Under the pieces are notes generated by a model. The model was given only the letters and a program-made list of their open reading frames with translations, did not search any database and was not told where the DNA came from. A stretch of DNA of 52,555 nucleotides from a virus: positions 1-52,555 of the IMG/VR virus record IMGVR_UViG_3300036712_000029. One strand, given 5' to 3'. Position numbers and translations under genes: made by a program. This document shows, piece by piece, positions 23,101-30,529 of this stretch. How positions within the stretch are numbered: position 1 is the stretch's first letter; each line of letters opens with the position of its first letter.

Positions 23101-23493
23101 GCTGCTCGAGCCGCTCGTCACCACGTAGGCCCCGAAGCCCGAAGGGCTCGCCGCGTTGATCTGGTCCTTCACCTGAGACGCACTCAGGTTCAACGCCGTC
23201 GGGTCGCTGAAGGTGATCTCCTGCTCCGCGCCGTTGTTGACGCTCACCTTCAGAACCAGACCGTCGAGCCCGGCGTAGTCACCGGGGTTGGCCGCCATCA
23301 GGATGGCGGGCACCGAGGCCAGCGCATCCGTGTTCAGCACGTTGTTGCCTGTGGCGTCCTGTTCCAGAGCCTCCAGCACCTGGAAGGCCGGCGCAACGGC
23401 GCAGGGGACCAGCGTGGGAGTCACGATGGTCGGGCTCACCGTCCGGAACTCCTGGATTACGGAAACGCCAGGTTGAAGCAGTTCAGTAGCCAT
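20116..23493 (-). CDS. Tail sheath protein with repeated beta-domain insertions
   Basis: 1125 residues, longer than most sheaths (about 400-700). It forms the contractile outer tail. The N-terminus has the sheath phrase LLQPGVSVIQEF. The C-terminal 250 residues match a sheath core (PITGFTRVKGSNDVFNQ, ELSITKVVDFTAKFMR, FIGKFNITQPFLDTL, ending NYIRLTLVI). Between them are about four related beta modules near 75-160, 250-320, 405-497 and 500-560, each with a T-F-x-x-G/D strand, a Q-I-N helix and an N-x-x-L-G-F end. They should project on the outside of the tail. Good ribosome site. Confidence 0.9.
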   Translation of the reverse strand: MATELLQPGVSVIQEFRTVSPTIVTPTLVPCAVAPAFQVLEALEQDATGNNVLNTDALASVPAILMAANPGDYAGLDGLVLKVSVNNGAEQEITFSDPTALNLSASQVKDQINAASPSGFGAYVVTSGSSSYVQLRSTGKGDGQFLKVLGGDANSVLGFNDNYESEGVSSYSQDKVFVEQDNFPDPRGIIDELDVDESSIRCFLSSSGANLKEFLRDSTFLRKHKGATYTGGTVTYGSFNTTKFAFKYQKGGATHEFTFATEPGDIATLVSDMNTLIAALSGLTFTVNGSVIDAESDYGYFEVVTPSASSAHSNMGWTDGAKAYTMEPVDDGDGDTKTPFVVVDQDNFNAAADEAVKTGTVDITTEQQIHNLTFEVAVDGAHMQEVTFDGGPIVGPNIFVVGNTLTGSVFGFSVNGVDKTVTFAGGDPISIASAISQINAAAGTTVCYESNASGVATTGGGYLAFQVGGATPIAGGEIYLDYSVATGTAWADLGFTGTSDVYQTLSLAEIVSQINDTMGAGVADSTTVANRVTLNSSTKGAESKIEIGNGTANTLLGFTAGDVENGTPFAPAVGDAVYGEGTLIGYVAVVRPGGYNNRLKLDREISTSAGYVSMYIQAVGIPSTLPATRPTPDLVVDAAGAVNLKHDFLRDTEGNPIAASASLIIMYTALRLDVTPAADDPGLLNLDDTDDLEDALAPINTDNPLGLMLYFMLINAPGVVVTGIGVDAVSALNPDGTPTAYSKALSFLESEEVYALAPASQDPVVHQLFMTHVDAQSDPDAKGERIVFINPEMPGEAVPDLVTSGTDGDSTAVSNEFDTKLATLAADLLAAGVDPTGTLDAEDGVYLDIASDAYRYNISAISGTKVTIRVAFAPGENDDDFFAESNLPTNLISESFTIYVRGEAAVDSNGDPDYTEIAQAYQDLGQLYQNRRVIMVAPELVGATIESTEQQIKGYYLCAAIAGMVGQLAPQQGFTNYPITGFTRVKGSNDVFNQTQMNVGAAGGTYWVIQEVAGGPLTCRHQLTTDLTSIETRELSITKVVDFTAKFMRAGLRNFIGKFNITQPFLDTLSTVVQGQLSFLTESGVIIGGDLNNIVQDTSAPDTVLIDVTLDVPYPCNYIRLTLVI

Positions 23494-23508
23494 TGCGGGC
23501 CTCCTTCA

Positions 23509-24381
23509 CTAATCGACTTTGTGCTCGTCCACAATCGGAACCGAACTGGATCCCGGCCCCGTTGGGGTTGCAGTGTTGATCACCCGACCCCGGATTCGCG
23601 GAGGCCGAAGGACGTTGGATCTGGCAGCCTTCTGGCTGGCCTGGGTCTGTCCCGCTGCCTCTCCCCACAGCATCGAGGGGTCGCGGTCCTGCGTGTGTGT
23701 CAGGTTCGGTTGTGCCAGGCCCATCCGTGTCCGCAGCCGCACAGACATGTGCTGCAGAGTGTAGATAGGACGGCGGTTCCAGTCCTCTTTCAGTGGAGTG
23801 ACCGAGTCAGTCCACTGCAGGAAGAACGGCACGGAGACGGGCACGTTGTGCCACTCGCCCTCTGTGTCTCCCTGAACGAGCTGACCTGCCGGAGTCACCG
23901 CCCCGATCGTGATGTTCCTTCCGACCTCGTGAATGTGCGTCTCTTTGATGAAGATCTTCCGGAGATTCCAGATGGTTCTGGCGCTCTGCCAGCCCAGGAA
24001 CCTGCACTCCTGCCGGACACGGGAGAGGCAGTTGAGCGTCATCGTGCCAGGGATCAGATCTGTGTGGATCTCCTTCGCGTTGGTGAGATCCACATTCACC
24101 AAGTCGTCAAGAGATGAACCATTGAAGCGTGCCGGGCCGAGGACGACGGAGATAGCCGGCCGCTGCTCGGTGGCCTCGAGGTTCACCGGGTTCTCTTCGG
24201 TGATCACCAGCTCGGTCTCCTCGATGGCCGCCGCCCAGTGGAAGCACCCCCTCGGTGCTTCCTCCCAGATCGTCTGGAGGAAAGCGATGAAGCCCTTCAC
24301 CAGGTAGTTCAGGGGATCGTTGAGCCAGCTCGACTCAAGCTCCTCTGCGGCGTGGACTGTGCTACTTGGCGTTTCGCTCAT
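23509..24381 (-). CDS. Tail-completion-like protein
   Basis: 290 residues upstream of the sheath gene. Helical N-terminus (LNDPLNYLVKGFIAFLQTIWEE), then a beta domain with repeated strands (ISVVLGPARF, TMTLNCLSRV), and a proline-rich C-terminus that looks disordered. Sheath-adjacent genes of this size often encode tail terminators or neck proteins; this is from position only. Start overlaps the previous gene end. Confidence 0.6.
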   Translation of the reverse strand: MSETPSSTVHAAEELESSWLNDPLNYLVKGFIAFLQTIWEEAPRGCFHWAAAIEETELVITEENPVNLEATEQRPAISVVLGPARFNGSSLDDLVNVDLTNAKEIHTDLIPGTMTLNCLSRVRQECRFLGWQSARTIWNLRKIFIKETHIHEVGRNITIGAVTPAGQLVQGDTEGEWHNVPVSVPFFLQWTDSVTPLKEDWNRRPIYTLQHMSVRLRTRMGLAQPNLTHTQDRDPSMLWGEAAGQTQASQKAARSNVLRPPRIRGRVINTATPTGPGSSSVPIVDEHKVD

Positions 24382-24703
24382 CGCCCTTCTCTACGTACTT
24401 GTCGGCCTTCCTGCGCAACTTCGACGCGGCCAACACGCCTGCCCCGCCGACGATCGTCGCCGCTGCGGGGCTGTACTTCTTCACTCGCTCCTGCCACTTG
24501 GGGCTCAACTTCCGGAGATGCTTCATACCCGGCCCTCGGACGTACCGGCGAACCAGCTTGCCCGTACCGTAGCCGAGCCCGGCACCTGCCCCAACCGTTG
24601 CCAGGGTCTTGAGGTGCCGTTTGAGCTTCTCCTTGGTGATCCACCGCTCTTTCTCCTCGGCGATCTTCTCCAGTTCGTCGTAGAAGGCTGGAAGGCTAAT
24701 CAT
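24362..24703 (-). CDS. Small tagged glycine-zipper protein, 113 aa
   Basis: ATG 24703, chosen because it lies right after the previous stop (24696-24698). It opens with ISLPAFYDELEKIAEEKERW, a clear N-terminal copy of the operon-wide ELEKIA motif. Two glycine-zipper stretches follow (TVGAGAGLGYGTGKL; AATIVGGAGVLAASKL) with basic flanks, as in membrane-inserting phage proteins. Function unknown. Confidence 0.6.
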   Translation of the reverse strand: MISLPAFYDELEKIAEEKERWITKEKLKRHLKTLATVGAGAGLGYGTGKLVRRYVRGPGMKHLRKLSPKWQERVKKYSPAAATIVGGAGVLAASKLRRKADKYVEKGDERNAK

Positions 24704-25607
24704 TTCCGTACCCATAGACCGCGAAAGCATGTTTGATCGCCTCTGATTCAAACCCTTCCAGGTTCTGCGGGTTGGTGAAGTTCCTTCCAGGACTTGGCTC
24801 AAAGTCTCGCAGATCTTCTATCCGTATGGGAAGCTGGAATTCGATGTCACCCTTGATGATCTCGTGAAGCACCAGCTCCTGGTGGACAACACTGCGTAGC
24901 CGCTCCGTGGTAGAAACCTTGACTACCCTCCACCTCCTGTTCTCAGTTTCGACAATTATATCCCGCGGCTTCAGCAGTGGGAAGTTCGGCAAGCGCGCCG
25001 TGGTGTCCACCTGCTGACGCTCCGTGATGGGAATCGCCTGAACCGACTTCGGACTCGGGTCGATCTGGATGAAGATCTCGATGGGATCGAAGTACCCACG
25101 GGCGAAGCCGGTGTCGAAGCAGGTGAGGCAGTGCGACCGCCGACGCTGAGAGGTGAATCCCTTGCCCTTGTCCGGGCCGTCGTAGCAGTTGCCGCACCGC
25201 TGACCGAACGTCCTCGCCGGGAAGATGAAGCAGCGCCGGCCTGCGAACTCCTCCCAGACCAGGCGCTCGAGCCGTTGGATCTCGATGGCGATCAGGTCCG
25301 GCTCGGCGTGGAAGGTGAAGGCCGCGCTCTCCACCACGTTGGTGGTGTCCGCCTTCTCCACGCTGTTGATCTTGTAGTAGAGCTGCCGCCAGCGGTGCAG
25401 GAGGTTCACCCTGTTGTCCACGAACCTGTAGCGGTCCTCGAACGGCCCGGCCATCAGATCCCACGGTCCCATCGGAGACTCGCTCCGGTAGACGTAGAAG
25501 CTGTAGTCGTGCGGGTCGAGGGACGTGTCCTCGATCTCCCAGAGGACCTCGAGGAAGTCCAAGGAGAAGGAACGCACCAACAGGTTCTTGAACGCCAGGT
25601 CCGCCAT
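24696..25607 (-). CDS. Neck/baseplate-like protein with FN3-like domain and zinc knuckle
   Basis: 303 residues. Residues about 10-95 look like a fibronectin type III domain (FLEVLWEIED, YSFYVYRSESPMGPW, LYYKINSVE). A middle segment has CGNC and HCLTC about 22 residues apart, a possible zinc site. The C-terminal half is beta (DIIVETENRRWRVVKVS). Location among tail-neck genes favours a structural role. No specific family called. Confidence 0.65.
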   Translation of the reverse strand: MADLAFKNLLVRSFSLDFLEVLWEIEDTSLDPHDYSFYVYRSESPMGPWDLMAGPFEDRYRFVDNRVNLLHRWRQLYYKINSVEKADTTNVVESAAFTFHAEPDLIAIEIQRLERLVWEEFAGRRCFIFPARTFGQRCGNCYDGPDKGKGFTSQRRRSHCLTCFDTGFARGYFDPIEIFIQIDPSPKSVQAIPITERQQVDTTARLPNFPLLKPRDIIVETENRRWRVVKVSTTERLRSVVHQELVLHEIIKGDIEFQLPIRIEDLRDFEPSPGRNFTNPQNLEGFESEAIKHAFAVYGYGND

Positions 25608-25614
25608 CTTGGGA

Positions 25615-26355
25615 TTAGATCGTCTTCCCCATCGCCGAGACGAGCTTCTTGCGGGAGCGACCGGGAGCGCCCTTGCCGGCCTTCATGGCACCGGCCATCG
25701 CCTTGGCCTTGGCCTTGGCCATGGGGGTGGTGAATTCGTCCTCCTTCTCCATCCCCTCTTCCTCACCGTACTGGCTCATCTTCTTGCACGCCGCGGTGAT
25801 CTGCAGGGCAGCCACCTTGGCCGCGGCCTGCTTGACGTGGGGAGGAGCACCGGACGTCGCACGCAGAGCACGCTGGGCGATCTTGGCCTTCACCGCCGCC
25901 GTCTTCATGGACTGGATGCTCTCCTGTGCGGCCTGGGTCGCCTGGACCTGGCGATCGTACCAGTCAGGGGTTGCTGCGGCCTGCTTGGCGAAGATGCGAC
26001 CGATGTGATCGGCCCACGCTATGGCCTCCTTGGTCGTCGGTACCTTGCCGGGACCCTGGTGGCTCACGGCCGTGGGCTCGGCCTCTTGCTGGCGCGTCGG
26101 CGGCGTGTCGGTCCGGCTCTTGGCCGCGATCTCCTCCACCGTCTTCATCTGCGCGTCCAGCTCGTTCCCGGGGAGCGAGTCCGGCATCGGGGGCTCGACC
26201 GGGCCAGCGACGGCCACCTTGGTGAAGTCCACGCTGTCTAGCCCCAGAAGGCCCTCGAGCTCCTCCACCGACAAGCTGCCCATGAAGTTGTCCAGCTCGG
26301 CAGCGGAGGTCTTCTCCATCTCGTCCTCGTACATCTTGGTCAGAAAGTCGTCCAT
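25615..26355 (-). CDS. Tagged alanine-rich virion-cluster protein
   Basis: 246 residues. Opens MDDFLTKMYEDEMEKTSAAEL, a copy of the shared EMEKT motif near the N-terminus. The middle is proline-rich and disordered; from about residue 118 it is alanine/lysine-rich helix (AVKAKIAQRALRATSG, AKAKAKAMAGAMKAGKGA) ending basic. DNA or lipid contact is conceivable. No family recognised. Confidence 0.65.
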   Translation of the reverse strand: MDDFLTKMYEDEMEKTSAAELDNFMGSLSVEELEGLLGLDSVDFTKVAVAGPVEPPMPDSLPGNELDAQMKTVEEIAAKSRTDTPPTRQQEAEPTAVSHQGPGKVPTTKEAIAWADHIGRIFAKQAAATPDWYDRQVQATQAAQESIQSMKTAAVKAKIAQRALRATSGAPPHVKQAAAKVAALQITAACKKMSQYGEEEGMEKEDEFTTPMAKAKAKAMAGAMKAGKGAPGRSRKKLVSAMGKTI

Positions 26356-26365
26356 CTCTCACTCC

Positions 26366-28195
26366 TTACGCTGCCGGCGGTCCGCCGGGTGGGGGTCCAG
26401 GCGGGGGTCCCGCAGGAGGCCCGCCAGGCGGAGGTCCAGGGGGAGGCCCGCCAGGAGGCAGACCAGCTGCTCCCGGAGGTGGTCCACCCGGTGGGGGACC
26501 ACCAGGAGGAGGCCCACCCGGAGGTGGACCACCCTCGGGAGGCGGCTCGCCGGGCGGGGGACCGCCAGCCTCCGGGGGAGGCGGTCCAGGAGGTCCAGGC
26601 GGAGGAGCGCCCGGCATCGGACCCTCCGGCGCCATCGGTGGCGCCATCGCCTGGGTGGGATCTTGCGCGATCAGGTCCATCAGGGCCTGCCGATAGTTGG
26701 TGATGGCCTGGCGCATCCCGATGTTCTGCTGCTGCGCCGCCAGAGACTGCTCACGGGCGGCCATGGCGTCCTGGGAAGCCATCTCCGCCTGCTGCTGGGC
26801 CATCTGGGACTGCTGCTGCGTGGCCTCGTCCTGCATGGCCCGCTGCTCGTCCTGCTGCTGCTGGAGCTGCATCTGCTGCTGGAGCTGATCCTCCAGCATC
26901 TTGTTGGTCTCCTGGGCCTGTCCGGCCACCGCCGCAGCCTCATCCGCCTTCTGCTTGAAGAACTCGGCCTCGTTGATCGCCTGCTGCGCCTTCAGGAAGT
27001 CCTCCATCGGGTTGCCGGTGGGGCCCTGCGGCGAATCCTCGGCGATCGATGGTTCCACACCACCCTCCACCGGGATCGGGGGGACCTCGTCCTGGGCGAG
27101 CTTGCGCAGTGCCCTGAAGCGAATCGCGGCGGCCTTGGCGAGCTCCTCCTTCTTCGCCATCTCCTCGTCGATCTTCTTGCCCACTGGACATTCAGCGCGC
27201 ATCTTCTCCCGTAGACGCGCCCTGGCTTCCCTCGCCACCGGACCACGGCCCTGTACCAGTTCTCTGGCCGTGGGCTGATCGGGCCGCATCAGACCGGCCC
27301 TCTTCTCCTTCATCTTCTTCCGGATCTTGTGGACGGCAGCACCGCCCAGGGCGCCCACGCCCAGGCCGACCAGGGCAGCCTGTAGCGCCTTGGTCTTGGT
27401 GGGACCGAGGTTCCTGCGGGCCGTGACCATGTACTCCTTCAAGGCCATGGTGGGCTTCTTGAACCCACCCTTCGGCGGCGGGAGCGCGGCCTTCAGGGCA
27501 TCCTGGGTCTTCTTGTCCCGGGCCGTATCCTGCAGGCCCTTGGCAGCCGCACGGATGCGTCTCTCGTGGACGGCAGCTCCGATCCCGGCTCCGGCGCCGG
27601 CGCCGATGGCGGCACCACCCGCCAGATGCCGCGCCCTGCTGCGCTGCTCCTCCTTGGATGCACCTTCCTTGCCCATCTCCTCGAAGTCCGACTGCTTCTC
27701 CATCGCTGCCGGCTTGGCCTTGTAGGCCTTGCGGATCCGGGCACGGTCGGCCTCCTCACCGGCGGCCTTGCCTCCGGTGTAGCCCAGGAGAGCGCCGATG
27801 CCGGCACCGGCTGCCCGGTGCTTCTTGGACAGCAGAGCGCCGATAGCAGCACCGGCACCGGTGCCCACCGCCTTGCCGACGCGCTCCCCACGCTTGCGGC
27901 GGATCATGGAAGAGCGAGCGAGATCTCCACGCACGCCACCGCGGATGGCAGAGAGGATGCCCTGCTTCTTCGCCTTGGCCAGCTCCTCCCCGGAGATCGA
28001 GATGGGTTCGGACCTGGCCTGACCCAACTTCTCGAACTCGGCGGCCTTCCTCAGCACGTCCAGCTCGTCGAGCTCCTCCTGGAGCACGCCGCCGGACGCG
28101 ATCTTCAGCATGACGAAGTGCTCGGCAGCCTTGTGCCAGGGGATCTCCCGATCCTCGCCCTCCGTCAGGATTTCGTAGAGCCTGTCGTCACTCAT
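26366..28195 (-). CDS. Gly-zipper, Gln-rich and Pro/Gly-rich virion-cluster protein
   Basis: 609 residues. Order: helical N-terminus with FEKLGQARS; three glycine-zipper blocks around 110-145, 195-215 and 275-290 (GTGAGAAIGALL, GAAIGAGAGAGIGAA, GLGVGALGGAA); a long Gln-rich coiled coil (about 430-505); and a C-terminal 100 residues of GGPPPGGPPP-type collagen-like repeats. The composition suits a flexible, multi-domain virion or ejection protein. Repeats are visible in DNA at about 26370-26620. Confidence 0.65.
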   Translation of the reverse strand: MSDDRLYEILTEGEDREIPWHKAAEHFVMLKIASGGVLQEELDELDVLRKAAEFEKLGQARSEPISISGEELAKAKKQGILSAIRGGVRGDLARSSMIRRKRGERVGKAVGTGAGAAIGALLSKKHRAAGAGIGALLGYTGGKAAGEEADRARIRKAYKAKPAAMEKQSDFEEMGKEGASKEEQRSRARHLAGGAAIGAGAGAGIGAAVHERRIRAAAKGLQDTARDKKTQDALKAALPPPKGGFKKPTMALKEYMVTARRNLGPTKTKALQAALVGLGVGALGGAAVHKIRKKMKEKRAGLMRPDQPTARELVQGRGPVAREARARLREKMRAECPVGKKIDEEMAKKEELAKAAAIRFRALRKLAQDEVPPIPVEGGVEPSIAEDSPQGPTGNPMEDFLKAQQAINEAEFFKQKADEAAAVAGQAQETNKMLEDQLQQQMQLQQQQDEQRAMQDEATQQQSQMAQQQAEMASQDAMAAREQSLAAQQQNIGMRQAITNYRQALMDLIAQDPTQAMAPPMAPEGPMPGAPPPGPPGPPPPEAGGPPPGEPPPEGGPPPGGPPPGGPPPGGPPPGAAGLPPGGPPPGPPPGGPPAGPPPGPPPGGPPAA

Positions 28196-28206
28196 CGGGA
28201 GACTCC

Positions 28207-28662
28207 TTACTGATGAACCACGGTGTACTTGTTACCACCCTCATCCGTGGTGATCGCGATGACATCTGCAGCGGGCACCTCGTTGGCCCCCACCGTGGCG
28301 TCGGCCGCCGTGGGCAGGCCGAAGATGGAGTTCGCCGTCCCGTCCTTGTCCACGATGTCGTTGGGCTGGTGGAAGGTCAGCTTGTACTTCGGTGGAGTGG
28401 TAGGCCGGTACGACCGGAACGCTGCGATCCCCACCATGTCGGCGTTCACCGCCTCCATCTGCGCGATCACCTCCGTCGGCGACAGACCTGACCCGTCGGG
28501 GTCGGAGAACGTCACCGTCCTGAGCGTTCCGTTCGGGTTGACCTGAAGCGTCAGGCCGTGGAGGCCGGGGATCACGGTCGGCAAGGCCTTCCCCTGAACG
28601 ACGTCGTTCAGGTAGTCGACCATCTCTTCGGCCGTGTCGAACTGCTTGACGATGTATGGCAT
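28207..28662 (-). CDS. Single-domain relative of the sheath beta modules
   Basis: 151 residues. GLHGLTLQVNPNG...RTVTFSDPDGSGLSPTEVIAQM parallels sheath residues 75-110 (GLDGLVLKVSVNNG...TFSDPTALNLSASQV), and later NSIFGL parallels NSVLGF. It is therefore a stand-alone copy of the module inserted in the sheath. It may decorate the virion or cap the tail. Separate gene with AGGAGG site. Confidence 0.65.
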   Translation of the reverse strand: MPYIVKQFDTAEEMVDYLNDVVQGKALPTVIPGLHGLTLQVNPNGTLRTVTFSDPDGSGLSPTEVIAQMEAVNADMVGIAAFRSYRPTTPPKYKLTFHQPNDIVDKDGTANSIFGLPTAADATVGANEVPAADVIAITTDEGGNKYTVVHQ

Positions 28663-28671
28663 CTCAGCCTC

Positions 28672-29184
28672 CTAGTAGATCCCGTACCAGCCGTTTATGA
28701 AGAATAGCTCTGAGTGGGACCCGCTGAACACCCCGAACATCTGGGAGATGTTGAGCGAGACCTTCCTCTGCATCTTCTCCTGCTCGTACTTGTTCTGGAA
28801 GTCCCTGATCCACTGCATCAACATCGGCGTCTTGTCCGACACACCAACGCTGATCCCCCCATCCGAGAACTGGAGGTGGTTCCGGGTCTGCAAGATCCCC
28901 ACCGACTGGAGTAGGGCCACTGTCGTGCCACGCAGAGCGAACGACTGGTAGTGCATCTCGAAGAGCTGCTCGAGGGTATAGTACCCCAACGGCGGGGGAG
29001 ACCCGGCGAAATCGCTCAGGAAATCCTTGATCGCCCACGCTATCATCCGATCGGATGACTCCTCACCCTTCACCAGCCGGTTGAGCTGGGGATGATCGCG
29101 CATGAAGAGGCGCACCGTCTGGATGAACGAGTTGAACGTCTCGCTCACTCCAGGGATGCCCTCTAGTCCTTGCAGCTCAGCCAT
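28672..29184 (-). CDS. Connector/neck-like protein, 170 aa
   Basis: Mainly helical, with FNSFIQTVRLFMRDHPQLNRL and YYTLEQLFEMHYQSFAL, then a beta-rich part (LQFSDGGISVGVSDKTPM) and LQKYEQEKMQ-type helices. Lies between tagged small proteins and the sheath-module gene; size and place suit a head-tail connector component. Inferred from context only. Confidence 0.55.
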   Translation of the reverse strand: MAELQGLEGIPGVSETFNSFIQTVRLFMRDHPQLNRLVKGEESSDRMIAWAIKDFLSDFAGSPPPLGYYTLEQLFEMHYQSFALRGTTVALLQSVGILQTRNHLQFSDGGISVGVSDKTPMLMQWIRDFQNKYEQEKMQRKVSLNISQMFGVFSGSHSELFFINGWYGIY

Positions 29185-29185
29185 C

Positions 29186-29410
29186 CTACCCCCACGGAGT
29201 CATGCGTGCTTTCGCAACACCCTTTGCGCCGCCGCCCTCACGCGCCACCTCGCTGCGCGCCGTCTGACCCACGTTCCGGAGCCCCTGGGCCAGCCGCTTG
29301 CGCAGTGGCCCGGCACCCGGAGCGATGTTGGTCAGCAGCATCTTGCGGACGATGCCGCCGCCGATCTTCTCCAGCTCGTCGTGCATGGCAGCCAGTTGGA
29401 CCGGGTTCAT
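29186..29410 (-). CDS. Small tagged basic protein, 74 aa
   Basis: Opens NPVQLAAMHDELEKIGGGIVRKM, an N-terminal copy of the ELEKIG motif, then a basic region (GPLRKRLAQGLRNVG) and a Gly/Ala-rich end. Overlaps the HhH gene by 4 bases (ATGA-like). Probably a minor virion protein. Confidence 0.55.
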   Translation of the reverse strand: MNPVQLAAMHDELEKIGGGIVRKMLLTNIAPGAGPLRKRLAQGLRNVGQTARSEVAREGGGAKGVAKARMTPWG

Positions 29411-29850
29411 GGCTCCACCTTGCCCTCGGCATCGGCCACGATCTCCTCGGCCATGTCCCGGGTGATCTCGAGCAGACGATCCAGATCTCGGACGCCCATC
29501 TCCACCACGTCGGCGAAGGTGACCACCCCGACCGCCTCCAGCTTCTTGGCGCGGCCCTTGCCGATGTGCACCAGCTCGGTCAGGTCATCGACCCTGGACA
29601 TCTCCGGCATGCCGGGATCTTCCGGGGCCGGTGGGGCCTTCTTCGCCTTCTCCGGCTCGGGGAACCAGCTGACACCCTCGATGTTCAGGACACCCAGCTC
29701 GCAGAGCCGCTTGGCCTGTGCGCTGTACCCGACATCGTCAGGCAGCTGATCATGGATGCGGCCCTGGGGGTCCAACACCCGGTTGTCGGGCAGCACCCTC
29801 CAGCGGAGCAGAGGGACGCCCTTCTTCGTCAGGTTCCATACCTTTGGCAT
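29407..29850 (-). CDS. Virion-cluster protein with C-terminal HhH domain
   Basis: 147 residues. N-terminal beta part (LLRWRVLPDNRVLDPQGR), proline-rich linker, then residues about 88-140 with DDLTELVHIGKGRAKKLEAVG and TFADVV...LLEIT. This is a helix-hairpin-helix (RuvA/Pol X type) for non-specific DNA binding. The neighbouring protein ends with a clearly related copy. DNA contact in head or connector is inferred. Confidence 0.7.
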   Translation of the reverse strand: MPKVWNLTKKGVPLLRWRVLPDNRVLDPQGRIHDQLPDDVGYSAQAKRLCELGVLNIEGVSWFPEPEKAKKAPPAPEDPGMPEMSRVDDLTELVHIGKGRAKKLEAVGVVTFADVVEMGVRDLDRLLEITRDMAEEIVADAEGKVEP

Positions 29851-29853
29851 CGT

Positions 29854-30435
29854 CTACTCCTTGGCGGCGTCGATGACCTCCTGCGCCATCTCCTCGGTGA
29901 CACCCAGGACCTCCATCAGGCCCTCGACCCCCAGCCCCACCACAGCGGCGAAGCTGTCGATCCCGGCGGCCTCCAGCTTGCGAGCGCGGCCGGCACCGAT
30001 GCCTGGAAGGGAGGTGAGATCATCGACCTCTTCCTCCTCGCTGGCCGAGGTGATGACCTCCTTCACGACCTCCATCTTCACGTCCTTCGAGGGCGTGGGG
30101 ACGGCCGTCCCGCCGAAGCAGCTCGGCATCTCCCCCTGCGCGAGCACCTTCACCGCGCCGTTCGGCTTGGTGAGGATGAACTCGCCCGTGTGGGCGGTCG
30201 TGACCTTGATCCCGTCCGGGGTGTAGATCGCCACCATGCCGGCGAGGCACATGTCGAGCAGGTTCTTCTTCTCCTGCGCGAACAGCGACTCGTTCAAGGC
30301 GACCTTCTTGCTGCGCAGCACACGCTGTCCGGCGACGAAGACCTTGAACCTGTGGCGGGTGGCAGACTTGGCCCGGTGAAGACGGGTGCCCTCACGGCGG
30401 ACCGTGTTCTCGACGTAGTAGACCTTCGTGTCCAT
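29854..30435 (-). CDS. Virion-cluster protein with C-terminal HhH domain (paralogous end)
   Basis: 193 residues. N-terminal half is basic (RREGTRLHRAKSATRHRFKV). The middle is beta (GMVAIYTPDG). The C-terminus has DDLTSLPGIGAGRARKLEAAG and FAAVVGLGVEGLMEVLG, the same domain as the next gene with about half the residues identical by eye. Follows the capsid gene across a terminator, so it is expressed by readthrough or its own signal. Confidence 0.7.
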   Translation of the reverse strand: MDTKVYYVENTVRREGTRLHRAKSATRHRFKVFVAGQRVLRSKKVALNESLFAQEKKNLLDMCLAGMVAIYTPDGIKVTTAHTGEFILTKPNGAVKVLAQGEMPSCFGGTAVPTPSKDVKMEVVKEVITSASEEEEVDDLTSLPGIGAGRARKLEAAGIDSFAAVVGLGVEGLMEVLGVTEEMAQEVIDAAKE

Positions 30436-30448
30436 CGAAACCTCCTAG

Positions 30449-30486
30449 AAAAAAGGCGCCGACGCCCACACGAGCGCCGGCGCCTT
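30449..30486 (-). terminator. Terminator after the capsid gene
   Basis: On the minus strand: 13-base stem (arms 30474-30486 and 30453-30465 with one wobble), 8-base loop and a run of six Ts. Read in the capsid-gene direction it sits between the capsid stop and the next ribosome site, so it should limit downstream expression relative to capsid. Confidence 0.85.
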
Positions 30487-30529
30487 GGTCACCCGACTAG
30501 GTAGTACCCTGTGGGTCAGGTGAGGCCTA

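Noticed and set aside
20098-24117. A 1339-codon plus-strand open frame opposite the sheath gene
   Set aside because: It mirrors the sheath gene's codon bias, has repetitive Gly/Arg/His/Val content, no ribosome site and no domain. It is an antisense shadow in GC-rich DNA.
26370-26620. DNA tandem repeat as a regulatory repeat array
   Set aside because: The repeat is explained by Gly-Pro-Pro codons at the end of the 609-residue protein and is in frame.
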